From: UBA2287 sp964479665
GTDB lineage: Bacteria > Bacteroidota > Bacteroidia > Bacteroidales > Tenuifilaceae
Assembly (NCBI GenBank): GCA_964479665.1
Contig: CAYZNN010000017.1
Coordinates: 1-64,000 of the forward strand
Reading direction: 5' to 3'
DNA: 64,000 bases
The translations under genes were made by a program, and so were the position numbers. Every line of letters begins with the position of its first letter. The first letter of the stretch is position 1. This document shows, in pieces, positions 50,699 through 59,017 of this stretch. The notes beneath the pieces were generated by a model, which worked only from the letters and a program-made list of their open reading frames with translations, had not been told where the DNA came from and did no database searches.

Positions 50699-51988
50699 AT
50701 GAAGAAACTACTCATAATAGCATTATTACTTCCGGTAACCGCTTGCATGGCCCAGCTCAAGGTGGTTGATAAAAGTGGCAAGCAACCCGGATGGGTAAAC
50801 GGAATTCAAAAGGATTTCATTATAGTAGCAGGGTCGGGTGCATCGGTACAGGAAGCACAACAGAATGCCCTGAATATGGTGAAGGAGCGTATTGTGAGTT
50901 CAGTTGCCGAAAATGTTAAAACCCGTTCCGAGATGCGAACCGAGGAGGCTAACTACAACAATAACATTTCAGTTTTCCTCGAAAAGTTTGCATCATCAAC
51001 TACTACAGAATCGGGGAAAGTGCCATTCTTACAGGGCATTTCACTCTCCAAGGTGGAGGAGTTCTACTGGGAAAAAACCGAGGACAAAAAAAGGGGTGTT
51101 GTACGGTTCAACTATCATATTAAGTACCCATTCCCTGAATTTGAACTTAAAAAGTTAGTTAGCGATTTTAAAATGCGCGATCGCCAATTAACTGAACAGT
51201 TAGAAAACTTGCTAGCTGCTGTCGATAATGTTGCTAGTGTTGAAGAGATTGATAAGAATATCGACGAACTGAATGTACTGTCCGACTACTTTATGGATGG
51301 CCGTAAGGACCAATGCGCACTGGGGATAACCCGATACCGCTCCTTGCTTGCAAGTATCGAATTAGTTGAACTCGAGAGTGGTTTAGGTATGCTTAAGTAT
51401 GCGCTTCGCCTAGGCGATAGGTATATTGGTACAGTTAAAAAGCCAACCGTAAAATCGGAGTGCGCTAGGGTTACCAGCACAGTTAACAATAAGGACCACG
51501 TTATTGTTAATTTCGATTACGACAATTGTTACGAAGATCCCGAGAACCATATTTTAGTAACCTATAGGCTTGGCAATGCAAATGTTCAGAAAAAGTTCTA
51601 CTTTGACATAACTGCCGATAAAGCTGCCATATTTGTAAACGAGCCTTTCCATTTCGTTGCAACCGACAAAGATGAGATTTCCGTTAATGTGGCATCGCTC
51701 GATATAACTATTGTTTCTAAATATCAAGCACCCTTTACAATCGATAAGGTGGTTTTAGAATTCAAGGGCCAGGCCCCTGTAATTATTGAAGGGATTGGCC
51801 AAAGTTTTTCGGGAAAGGGAAATCATAGCCTAAAACTAATGGTTAACCAACCAATGCAAATTGCAGGCACTACAACAGCCGGAAAAACCATTTCAATGCT
51901 TTCAGGCTACATTCATTACCAATCTGATAAAACGGGAGAGAAAAAAACGTATCGCATTTACAATCAAAACTACACCACCAATTGGTAA
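50699..51988 (+). CDS. Exported protein with N-terminal LPP20-like domain and C-terminal beta region
   Basis: 429 residues. Signal peptide about 1-18. The N-terminal section reads Q-P-G-W-V-N-G then V-A-G-S-G-A-S-V-Q-E-A-Q-Q-N-A, a clear LPP20-type strand-turn-helix, followed by R-F-N-Y-H-I-K-Y-P-F-P-E at the domain end. After a helical spacer (about 155-250) comes a beta-rich C-terminal region (250-429). This tail resembles no named family that I know. It is the last gene of the run, separated by a weak hairpin from the LPP20 lipoprotein. Confidence 0.72.
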   Translation: MKKLLIIALLLPVTACMAQLKVVDKSGKQPGWVNGIQKDFIIVAGSGASVQEAQQNALNMVKERIVSSVAENVKTRSEMRTEEANYNNNISVFLEKFASSTTTESGKVPFLQGISLSKVEEFYWEKTEDKKRGVVRFNYHIKYPFPEFELKKLVSDFKMRDRQLTEQLENLLAAVDNVASVEEIDKNIDELNVLSDYFMDGRKDQCALGITRYRSLLASIELVELESGLGMLKYALRLGDRYIGTVKKPTVKSECARVTSTVNNKDHVIVNFDYDNCYEDPENHILVTYRLGNANVQKKFYFDITADKAAIFVNEPFHFVATDKDEISVNVASLDITIVSKYQAPFTIDKVVLEFKGQAPVIIEGIGQSFSGKGNHSLKLMVNQPMQIAGTTTAGKTISMLSGYIHYQSDKTGEKKTYRIYNQNYTTNW

Positions 51989-52018
51989 AAAAAAGCGGGG
52001 CATTGCCCCGCTTTTTTT
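51988..52018. terminator. Bidirectional terminator at the end of the exported-protein cluster
   Basis: A 14-bp stem (51988-52001 with 52005-52018, GC core GCGGGGC), 3-nt loop, flanked by runs of A and T, so active in both directions. The siaC stop is embedded in it. Confidence 0.88.
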
Positions 52019-52397
52019 ACTCTTTATATGCCCTAAATTCAAAGGGAATTGAAACGTTTTCTGAGTAATCAACTCCATCATCCTTCATGTCTGTATCATC
52101 GTCGGGGTAGTGCCAAATGACCTTAATTTTTTGGCCATTCTTGCTGATTACTTCTAGTTTTTTAAACAGTTGAAATATTATCTTCGAACTTGGAGTGTTG
52201 TAGTAGGTCATTTTGAAACTTACAATGGTTTCAAGATTCGGAGATTCGACGTAAGCATCAATCCATTCAAGAATAGGGTCGAAAAAGCCTTTGGCATTTT
52301 CGGGAAGCGAGTTGCCAGAAATTTCAATTTTCCCCTTGCGATGGTCGAGCAATACCTCGGGGTATTGACTTGTCCCTCTAATTGATAGCACTTCCAT
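52017..52397 (-). CDS. siaC: SiaC-family regulatory phosphoprotein (DUF1987)
   Basis: 126 residues, one compact domain. The conserved phosphorylation block Y-Y-N-T-P-S-S-K-I has its Thr at residue 68, the position of the phospho-Thr in Pseudomonas SiaC. It also has G-N-S-L-P-E-N-A-K-G-F-F-D-P-I and H-Y-P-D-D-D. In Pseudomonas, SiaC is regulated by the SiaA phosphatase and SiaB kinase and binds a diguanylate cyclase; none of these partners is next to it here. Partners may lie elsewhere or the protein may act on other targets in Bacteroidota. Confidence 0.85.
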   Translation of the reverse strand: MEVLSIRGTSQYPEVLLDHRKGKIEISGNSLPENAKGFFDPILEWIDAYVESPNLETIVSFKMTYYNTPSSKIIFQLFKKLEVISKNGQKIKVIWHYPDDDTDMKDDGVDYSENVSIPFEFRAYKE

Positions 52398-52515
52398 ATG
52401 GAATAAGTGTTAGTTATCTAAGCAAAGATAAAAATATGAAAAAAAACAAGCGAGTAGGTGTTTTAACTTTTTTTTATAGTAAAATAGTAGTACTTAATCA
52501 AAAAACCATTTCAAT

Positions 52516-53352
52516 TTATTTTTTTGTTAAATAAATGTATTCATTAATTTTCGAATCGTATAATGCTCCTATTGATAACACCAAAGGGTGATTGGATTTT
52601 AGAAAAAGAGGTCCAATTTGGTGTATTGGAAGTACCTTAGGAGAAGTGCCCGTTAAAAAGGCAGCCTCGAAAGAGGTCAGTTGTTCAATATGTATAGGTA
52701 TTTCTGAGCATTGAATTGCTTGGGTTTGGCAAATTTCAACTACCTTTTTTCGAGTAATCCCATTTAGCACATCGGAAGAAGGAGCGGTAAAAACTTGGTT
52801 ATTCTTAACCGCAAAGAAGTTTGATCGGCTTCCTTCGGATATCTCTCCCTTTTCATTCACCAGCAGAACTTCGTATACACCTTTGGACTCAATAATTTCG
52901 TTGGCTTGCTGCCTGAGCGATCTGTTTTCAACCTTTGCATTTGGGCTTGGTCGACTGGCATAAATCAGTTCAATTGTAACACCCTTCTCATAATCTGATT
53001 GAGACGGATATTTGGTAGGTATGAAATATGAGAGAAATATGGGTGGTACACTTCCCAATTCATCAAAAACAGCCGAGAATTTTAGGTTCTTTTCTGTAGT
53101 TTGAGAATTGGTAATGCACAATTCAATATCCTTTAAAACTTTACCGGTATTAATTTGGTATCCCATTAGATTACACGATTTTTCGAGGCGAGAAATATGG
53201 TCCTCAATAAAAAGGGGAATTCCAGAGTTTACCCTAACGACCTCGTAAATTGTTTGTTTTCCTTGTAGCCATTGTGGTTGAAAAGATTCACGCACCATCA
53301 ACAAACCATCCTTCACGAAAAATCTTTCGCTCTGCTCAACTGGGTTTTCCAT
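52516..53352 (-). CDS. Class IV (branched-chain/D-amino-acid type) PLP aminotransferase
   Basis: 278 residues. The PLP lysine is Lys140 (in P-N-A-K-V-E-N), at the same distance before the Y-E-V-L-L strand as in D-amino-acid transaminase and aminodeoxychorismate lyase; the E-I-S-E-G-S-R-S-N-F-F loop carries Glu173 that contacts the pyridine nitrogen, and L-N-G-I-T-R-K the phosphate. Sequence cannot tell BCAT, D-AAT or ADC lyase apart. It is cotranscribed with the unknown anchored protein upstream (15-bp gap). Confidence 0.85.
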   Translation of the reverse strand: MENPVEQSERFFVKDGLLMVRESFQPQWLQGKQTIYEVVRVNSGIPLFIEDHISRLEKSCNLMGYQINTGKVLKDIELCITNSQTTEKNLKFSAVFDELGSVPPIFLSYFIPTKYPSQSDYEKGVTIELIYASRPSPNAKVENRSLRQQANEIIESKGVYEVLLVNEKGEISEGSRSNFFAVKNNQVFTAPSSDVLNGITRKKVVEICQTQAIQCSEIPIHIEQLTSFEAAFLTGTSPKVLPIHQIGPLFLKSNHPLVLSIGALYDSKINEYIYLTKK

Positions 53353-53367
53353 GACGATATTAAAAAA

Positions 53368-54519
53368 TTATCGCACTAGGGTACTGTAGTAATTTTTTAA
53401 AATGGAACTTGTAAGTGGCAAATAGTAATTATTAAAGAATGCAGACTCATTGGGCGCGGAAAAGCGAGTAATCAGATTATTGAGCATTCTTCCCCCTGAG
53501 ATTTTTGCCGTGAACATTCGAGTTGGATTGTCGGCAAAATCGCCACAGAAATAGTAAAAATTCTTTTCCCCATTCCCTTTAATAACTGCGGGGAAGGAGT
53601 TGGAAAGTCCATGCCTGGCAAGAATACTGTTTCCTTCGCTGGTGGTTTGAAGGTAAAACTGCGAAAGCACAGTGTTGCTTGAAGCATTTGCTATTTCAAA
53701 CCAGTTACTGAAAGGAACATTTTGTGATACTCCATATTTTTGAGCCACCTCTTGTTCGGTTACAATGCTAGGAATACCCTTCTCTAAATGAACGCCTTCC
53801 AGCAATAGTTCAATTACTCCATCGTTACTTAGCATAATAATTCCGGCTCCTTCGTTTGGCCAGACGCCCATATGCTGCGATTCGAATAGATTCTTCATCC
53901 ACTCCTCGGGGCCATTGGGGGCATTTGTGTTGAGGCTTTTGTAATACCTTGCTGCCCAGCCGCTCCATGTTATCCCCAGCAGCAACTCGGTTTTACTTCG
54001 AATAAGCGAATTGGTAGGAGTTCCTAATATATTGTATTCAGCAATTACCAACTTTTTGTTTTCAAGCATTTTGAGCATAAGTAGGTAATCGTTTTGGTTA
54101 AGCCCACCAAAAACTTTTTGCGACCTTACCGACTTTATTTTACCCTTGTACCACTCGAATGAGTATACACCGTAACAGTCGGTAAAGTATGCCATATCGT
54201 AGGTAGAGGCATAGGTATCTATTTCATTTATTCTGTAGCTCTTAAAGTCGAAAAGTTCATTTTTTAAATCAACGGGGAAAAACCCAAAGTAGTCCTCTTT
54301 AAAATTGTATGCTACCATGTTGGGTAGGACGAACCTTTGGTTGTTTAAAATCCAAACGAACGATTTATGCTCGTTACGGTCCATTGTCTTAACCGATTTA
54401 TCGACAATGAAAACATTGAGCATTTTTTTATTGGTTGTCGACCAAAGTGCGCGCAATAACCCAAACGTGGCTATGGTTAGCACGATGATTACTAAAAAGT
54501 ACTTGGCAATTGCTTTCAT
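53368..54519 (-). CDS. Membrane-anchored protein of unknown function
   Basis: 383 residues. A single N-terminal TM helix (about 7-25) is followed by a periplasmic region. There is a G-W-A-A-R-Y-Y and N-E-G-A-G-I-I-M-L stretch in the middle and a well-folded-looking aromatic C-terminus (F-N-N-Y-Y-L-P-L-T..L-K-N-Y-Y-S-T-L). No catalytic motif or known domain is recognised. Upstream is the methylmalonyl-CoA decarboxylase operon with its terminator between, and downstream is the aminotransferase gene. Confidence 0.65.
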   Translation of the reverse strand: MKAIAKYFLVIIVLTIATFGLLRALWSTTNKKMLNVFIVDKSVKTMDRNEHKSFVWILNNQRFVLPNMVAYNFKEDYFGFFPVDLKNELFDFKSYRINEIDTYASTYDMAYFTDCYGVYSFEWYKGKIKSVRSQKVFGGLNQNDYLLMLKMLENKKLVIAEYNILGTPTNSLIRSKTELLLGITWSGWAARYYKSLNTNAPNGPEEWMKNLFESQHMGVWPNEGAGIIMLSNDGVIELLLEGVHLEKGIPSIVTEQEVAQKYGVSQNVPFSNWFEIANASSNTVLSQFYLQTTSEGNSILARHGLSNSFPAVIKGNGEKNFYYFCGDFADNPTRMFTAKISGGRMLNNLITRFSAPNESAFFNNYYLPLTSSILKNYYSTLVR

Positions 54520-54607
54520 AGCGCTTAGTTATGTAGATAATGAAATTACAACAATTCTTTCAAATTTACCCAAATTTAGTAAAAGTTATCATGCTTTTCG
54601 AAAATTT

Positions 54608-54631
54608 AAAAAAAAGGCCCCTTTGGGGGCC
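54608..54631 (-). terminator. Terminator of the methylmalonyl-CoA decarboxylase operon
   Basis: Minus strand: GC-rich 6-bp stem GGCCCC/GGGGCC (54631-54626 with 54621-54616) with a 4-nt loop, followed by eight T residues (54615-54608). It lies 25 bp after oadB-like gene. Confidence 0.8.
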
Positions 54632-54655
54632 CTGGAGAAGATGTAATATTATGTT

Positions 54656-55816
54656 TTAAAAAAGGAAACTAAGCAAGATACCCGCAGCAACTGCACTGCC
54701 AATTACACCTGCTACGTTAGGTGCCATTGCGTGCATGAGCAAGTGGTTGGTTTTATCGTAGTGCAAGCCAATGTGCTGCGAAACCCGGGCACTATCGGGA
54801 ACAGCTGAAACACCTGCGTTTCCAATAAGTGGGTTGATTCTGTTTTCTGGTTTTAGGAAAATGTTCATGAATTTAACAAACAGAACACCAGCCGAGGTAG
54901 CTATTATAAATGAAGCTGCTCCAAGTCCAAAAATTAAAATGGAATCGGGCTTTAAAAATACATCGGCTTGCGTTGAGGCACCAACGGTTAACCCAAGAAG
55001 TATGGTAACAATGTCGATAAGTGGACCTTTAGCTGTGTCGGCCAATCTTTTTGTTACACCGCTTTCTTTCAATAGGTTTCCAAAGAATAGCATTCCCAAT
55101 AGCGGTAGGCCGCTGGGAACTATAAAGGTTGTTAGAAGTAAGCCAATGATAGGAAACAGTATTTTCTCGAGTTTCGATGCCACACGTGGGGGTTTCATAC
55201 GAATAAGGCGCTCCTTTTTGGTAGTAAACAGCCTCATAATGGGAGGTTGAATTACAGGAACCAGGGCCATGTATGAGTATGCCGATATGGCAATTGCTCC
55301 CATAAAATGTGGGGCAAGTTTTGAACTTAAGAAAATTGCCGTTGGACCATCGGCGCCACCAATAATACCAATTGCTCCCGCTTCGGCACCAGTAAAGCCC
55401 ATGGCTAAAGCAATGGCATAGGCACCAAAAATACCAAACTGAGCTGCGGCCCCAATAAGTATAAGTTTCGGATTGGAAATGAGCGTTGAGAAATCGGTCA
55501 TTGCTCCGATTCCTAAAAAGATAAGAGGAGGATAAATGCCATACCTAACACCAAAATAAAGGTAATTGAGCACTGAGCCATCTTCATAAATACCAATTTG
55601 GTAACCTGGAGTAAAGGGAATGTTGCCCACGATAATGCCAAAACCAATAGGTGTAAGCAGCATGGGTTCCCACTCTTTCACAATGGCCAGAGTTATGAAA
55701 AAAAGTCCAATGGCAATCATTAGCCCATGTTGCCAAGTGAAACTGTATATGCCTGTAAATTTAAAAAATGAGAAAAGGTGCTCAAGTAGGAATGATAAGA
55801 AACCAGTTTGTTCCAT
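54656..55816 (-). CDS. Na+-translocating decarboxylase subunit beta (OadB/MmdB)
   Basis: 386 residues, about nine TM helices. Family motif G-G-A-D-G-P-T-A-I-F is present, as are the N-A-G-V-S-A-V-P-D-S-A-R-V and the C-terminal G-P-N..A-P-N-V-A-G-V-I-G-S segments. The subunit decarboxylates the carboxybiotin and couples it to Na+ export across the inner membrane. Last gene of the operon mce-mmdA-oadG-biotin carrier-oadB; the substrate of the whole pump (methylmalonyl-CoA) is inferred from the alpha subunit and neighbouring epimerase. Confidence 0.92.
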   Translation of the reverse strand: MEQTGFLSFLLEHLFSFFKFTGIYSFTWQHGLMIAIGLFFITLAIVKEWEPMLLTPIGFGIIVGNIPFTPGYQIGIYEDGSVLNYLYFGVRYGIYPPLIFLGIGAMTDFSTLISNPKLILIGAAAQFGIFGAYAIALAMGFTGAEAGAIGIIGGADGPTAIFLSSKLAPHFMGAIAISAYSYMALVPVIQPPIMRLFTTKKERLIRMKPPRVASKLEKILFPIIGLLLTTFIVPSGLPLLGMLFFGNLLKESGVTKRLADTAKGPLIDIVTILLGLTVGASTQADVFLKPDSILIFGLGAASFIIATSAGVLFVKFMNIFLKPENRINPLIGNAGVSAVPDSARVSQHIGLHYDKTNHLLMHAMAPNVAGVIGSAVAAGILLSFLF

Positions 55817-55829
55817 TGCAGTTCCTCCC

Positions 55830-56273
55830 TTAGCCTATGGTTAGCAAAATGTCGCCCTCCATTACGGAGTCACCTTTTCGAACGCTAATTTTTACAACCC
55901 TGCCATCCTTGTCAGAGTCGATATTGTTTTCCATTTTCATGGCCTCGAGGCATAGAAGTTTTTGCCCTTTCTTAATATTGTCGCCCTCTTTCACAAAAAC
56001 ATCGAGAATGACTCCGGGTAGTGGCGATTTTATCTGTCCACCAACACCCTTAACGTCAGTAGGGGCAGTAGTTTTCGTAATTGCCGGATGACTGTCGGTT
56101 GAGGGTATGGTTGTTGGTCTAACCAACCGGGGTGTTTTAGTTTGCTGAAGTGCTTTGTCAACTTCTACTTTATAAACGGTACCGTTTACCTCAAGTTCGG
56201 CAATGTTGTCTTCAACCGACATGATGTTAACTTCGTACTGGTTGCCGTGTATTGTGAATTTATATTTTTTCAT
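55830..56273 (-). CDS. Biotin carrier subunit of the decarboxylase (MmdC-like)
   Basis: 147 residues. C-terminal biotinyl domain with E-A-M-K-M-E-N (Lys113) in the usual position; the N-terminal ~60 residues form an oxaloacetate-decarboxylase-type head, joined by a Thr/Pro-rich linker (about 50-75). It carries the CO2 from the carboxyltransferase to the beta subunit. It lies between oadG and oadB with gaps of 7 and 13 bp. Confidence 0.9.
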   Translation of the reverse strand: MKKYKFTIHGNQYEVNIMSVEDNIAELEVNGTVYKVEVDKALQQTKTPRLVRPTTIPSTDSHPAITKTTAPTDVKGVGGQIKSPLPGVILDVFVKEGDNIKKGQKLLCLEAMKMENNIDSDKDGRVVKISVRKGDSVMEGDILLTIG

Positions 56274-56280
56274 TATTCTG

Positions 56281-56694
56281 CTATTTCAAATTTACATTGC
56301 TACTTTTGGTAAGGTTATTCATAATTCCATAAATTTTGCTGCTCCAAGGCGAATAGGTTCGCGAGATGCGATTAAGTGTAAGCCTTAAACTTTCGGAGTC
56401 GTGTTGGTCGCTTATGAACATATGAAGGGCAAGGGCTATAGCTGCTGCTTCCTCTCCACTAGTGCTTGGTTTAATCTCGGGTTCTGCAGTTTTCTTTTTA
56501 CGTTTAGAAGAAATTTTTAGCGCAAAGAGTATTAAGTTGTCAATATTCTGAAAAATGGTCGCTGTAATAGCAAGTACTACAATTACTACGAACATTGCTA
56601 TAAGGGTCATTCCAAACCCAAAAGGATCGAGGCGAACAAATTCGTCGGCTGTTGAGTGGGCGCCTGCTTGTGCTAAAACTATTAAACTATTCAT
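56281..56694 (-). CDS. Decarboxylase gamma/delta subunit, OadG family
   Basis: 137 residues. One TM helix (about 27-50, M-T-L-I-A-M-F-V-V-I-V-V-L) followed by a basic, flexible linker (K-R-K-K-K-T-A) and a C-terminal helix beginning E-A-A-A-I-A-L-A-L-H. OadG-type subunits link the cytoplasmic carboxyltransferase to the membrane beta subunit. It is longer than the short gamma subunits because of the C-terminal part, as usual for Bacteroidota. Confidence 0.82.
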   Translation of the reverse strand: MNSLIVLAQAGAHSTADEFVRLDPFGFGMTLIAMFVVIVVLAITATIFQNIDNLILFALKISSKRKKKTAEPEIKPSTSGEEAAAIALALHMFISDQHDSESLRLTLNRISRTYSPWSSKIYGIMNNLTKSSNVNLK

Positions 56695-56704
56695 TGGCCC
56701 GAGT

Positions 56705-58270
56705 TTATAATGGTAAATTGGAATGCTTGCGAGGTGGATTCACCAATTTTTTGGTTTGTAGCGACTGCAGAGCCCTGATGATGCGGAATCGGGTATTGCG
56801 CGGTTCAATAACATCGTCGATATAACCAAATTTAGCGGCAACGTAGGGATTGGCAAACTTGTCTTTGTATTCCTGCTCTTTGCGAATAAGCATTTCAACC
56901 TTGGCTTTTTCGTCCTCAATCGACTCGAGTTCGCGGCTTAGCAGAACTTCAATGGCTCCCTTGGGGCCCATTACGGCAATTTCGGCACCTGGCCATGCGT
57001 AGTTAATGTCGCCACGCAGGTGTTTTGAACTCATTACATCGTAGGCACCTCCGTAGGCCTTTCGCAGAATTACCGTTACTTTGGGAACGGTTGCTTCGCC
57101 ATAGGCAAATAGCAGTTTGGCACCATGTAGAATAATACCGTTGTATTCCTGTCCGGTGCCCGGAAGGAAGCCTGGTACGTCGACAAGAGTAACCAGTGGG
57201 ATGTTGAATGCATCGCAGAAGCGAACAAAACGGGCAGCTTTACGCGAGGCGTTAATGTCGAGAACACCCGCTAGGTACTTTGGCTGGTTTGCTATTAACC
57301 CTACCGAAATTCCGTTGAAACGAGCAAAACAGGTAATTATATTGGCTGCAAAATCGCGCTGAACTTCCAAATATTCGCCGTAGTCGACAATAGCTTCAAT
57401 TACCTCTTTTACATCGTAGGGTTTATTTGCAGTATCGGGTATTATATCGTTTAGGGAGTCCTCAAGCCGGTCGATGGGGTCGTCGCAGGGTGCTACGGGT
57501 GGCTCTTCTAAATTATTTTGGGGCAGGAAGCTCATCAGTTTTCGAATGAGTAAAATACCCTCTTCTTCATTTTCGGCAACAAAATGGGCTACGCCCGATT
57601 TCGATGCGTGAACTTCAGCACCTCCCAATTGCTCTGCTGTTACGGTTTCACCAGTTACGGTTTTTACCACTTTGGGTCCGGTTACAAACATATAGCTAGT
57701 GTTTCGGCTCATTACAATAAAGTCGGTTAGAGCTGGCGAGTATACAGCACCGCCTGCACAAGGACCGAAAATAGCCGAGATTTGGGGGATAACCCCAGAG
57801 GCTAGAATATTGCGTTGGAAAATATCGGCATAGCCGCCAAGGCTTTTCACCCCTTCCTGAATGCGTGCACCACCGCTATCGTTTATGCCAATAACGGGAG
57901 CCCCAACCTTCATAGCCATGTCCATTATTTTACAGATTTTTGCAGCGAACATTTCTGAAAGGGAACCGCCAAATACTGTAAAGTCTTGCGAGAATATGTA
58001 AACCAAACGGCCATCGATAGTGCCGTAGCCGGTAACAACTCCGTCGGACAGATAGGTTTCCTTTTCTAAACCAAAATCGATACAACGGTGCGAGACAAAC
58101 ATGTCGAATTCTTCGAAGCTGCCCTCATCGAGCATTAGGTCGATTCGCTCGCGGGCGGTTAGCTTACCTTTTTTATGTTGGGCCTCAATACGCTTTTCGC
58201 CTCCGCCTAGCTTGGCCTTTTCCCTCAGTTCAATGAGTTCTTTTATTTTTTCCTTATTAATGCTGGTCAT
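56705..58270 (-). CDS. mmdA: Methylmalonyl-CoA decarboxylase alpha subunit / acyl-CoA carboxyltransferase
   Basis: 521 residues. Crotonase-fold carboxyltransferase with G-G-A-R-I-Q-E-G-V, G-P-C-A-G-G-A-V-Y-S-P-A-L-T-D and the C-terminal G-F-L-P-G-T-G-Q-E, A-Y-G-G-A-Y-D-V-M-S blocks. It moves CO2 from (S)-methylmalonyl-CoA (or propionyl-CoA in the reverse direction) to biotin. Placement after the epimerase and before OadG, biotin and OadB subunits argues for the sodium-pumping decarboxylase rather than a propionyl-CoA carboxylase. Confidence 0.9.
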   Translation of the reverse strand: MTSINKEKIKELIELREKAKLGGGEKRIEAQHKKGKLTARERIDLMLDEGSFEEFDMFVSHRCIDFGLEKETYLSDGVVTGYGTIDGRLVYIFSQDFTVFGGSLSEMFAAKICKIMDMAMKVGAPVIGINDSGGARIQEGVKSLGGYADIFQRNILASGVIPQISAIFGPCAGGAVYSPALTDFIVMSRNTSYMFVTGPKVVKTVTGETVTAEQLGGAEVHASKSGVAHFVAENEEEGILLIRKLMSFLPQNNLEEPPVAPCDDPIDRLEDSLNDIIPDTANKPYDVKEVIEAIVDYGEYLEVQRDFAANIITCFARFNGISVGLIANQPKYLAGVLDINASRKAARFVRFCDAFNIPLVTLVDVPGFLPGTGQEYNGIILHGAKLLFAYGEATVPKVTVILRKAYGGAYDVMSSKHLRGDINYAWPGAEIAVMGPKGAIEVLLSRELESIEDEKAKVEMLIRKEQEYKDKFANPYVAAKFGYIDDVIEPRNTRFRIIRALQSLQTKKLVNPPRKHSNLPL

Positions 58271-58293
58271 GGGATTTATATTTGGAGGTACGA

Positions 58294-58704
58294 TTATTTC
58301 TTCTTATTCTCGCAAAACTCTGTTAACACACCAAACGTGGATTTGGGATGTAGAAATGCAATGTCGAGTCCTTCGGCACCCCTCCGAGGAGCTTTGTCGA
58401 TTAGGTTAATGCCCTTCGATTCTGCTTCGCTAAGTTGGCTTTCAATACCCTCAACGGCATATGCAATATGGTGTACACCCTCGCCCTTTTTTTCAATGAA
58501 CTTTCCAATGGGGCCTTCGGGGTCGGTCGATTCGAGCAGTTCAATTTTGGTTTGCCCAACCATAAAGAAGGCAGTTTTAACCTTTTGGTCCTTAACTTCC
58601 TCAATGTTATAGCATTTAAGCCCAAGAACGTTTTCATAAAAAGGAATGGCTTCGTTAATATCTTTTACTGCTATTCCAATGTGCTCAATGTGTGTTATTT
58701 TCAT
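58294..58704 (-). CDS. mce: Methylmalonyl-CoA epimerase
   Basis: 136 residues, vicinal oxygen chelate fold. Metal ligands visible: His8 (I-E-H-I-G), His79 (in V-H-H-I-A-Y), with Gln and Glu in G-Q-T-K-I-E and L-T-E-F. It interconverts (R)- and (S)-methylmalonyl-CoA, linking the B12-dependent mutase product to the decarboxylase. First gene of the operon. A TATTTTTG box at 58737-58730 on the minus strand is a likely promoter element. Confidence 0.92.
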   Translation of the reverse strand: MKITHIEHIGIAVKDINEAIPFYENVLGLKCYNIEEVKDQKVKTAFFMVGQTKIELLESTDPEGPIGKFIEKKGEGVHHIAYAVEGIESQLSEAESKGINLIDKAPRRGAEGLDIAFLHPKSTFGVLTEFCENKKK

Positions 58705-59017
58705 GGTGGTAGTATTTTATTTAATGGCACAAAAATAGAACCGATATTTTTATGTTTTGCTGTTAGTTAACTGGTTTTACAGCTCATTTTCAATTGTTTT
58801 TCAACATAAAAAGGCACTATTTTTTATCATGTTTTAGCACCTCAAGAATCTCATTAAGTGTTGAAAATTAATTTTTTACAAATGCCTGTACATGCAATTT
58901 ATGATGTTTAATTTTAATCGATTGGGCCTAAAAAAATACTGAAATACTTTGAATTACCGCAGTTTTCACCCATTGATAAATGGATCTTTATATATTTTTG
59001 GCCAAGAATAGAAATGC
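58705..59017. promoter_or_regulatory. Divergent intergenic region between mce and tcdA
   Basis: 313 bp, AT-rich. On the minus strand TATTTTTG at 58737-58730 is a candidate -7 box for mce. On the plus strand TATTTTTG at 58993-59000 with TTG at 58973-58975 (17-bp gap) is a reasonable promoter for tcdA. I see no hairpin with a T-run, no RNA gene and no credible reading frame in the rest. Confidence 0.4.
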
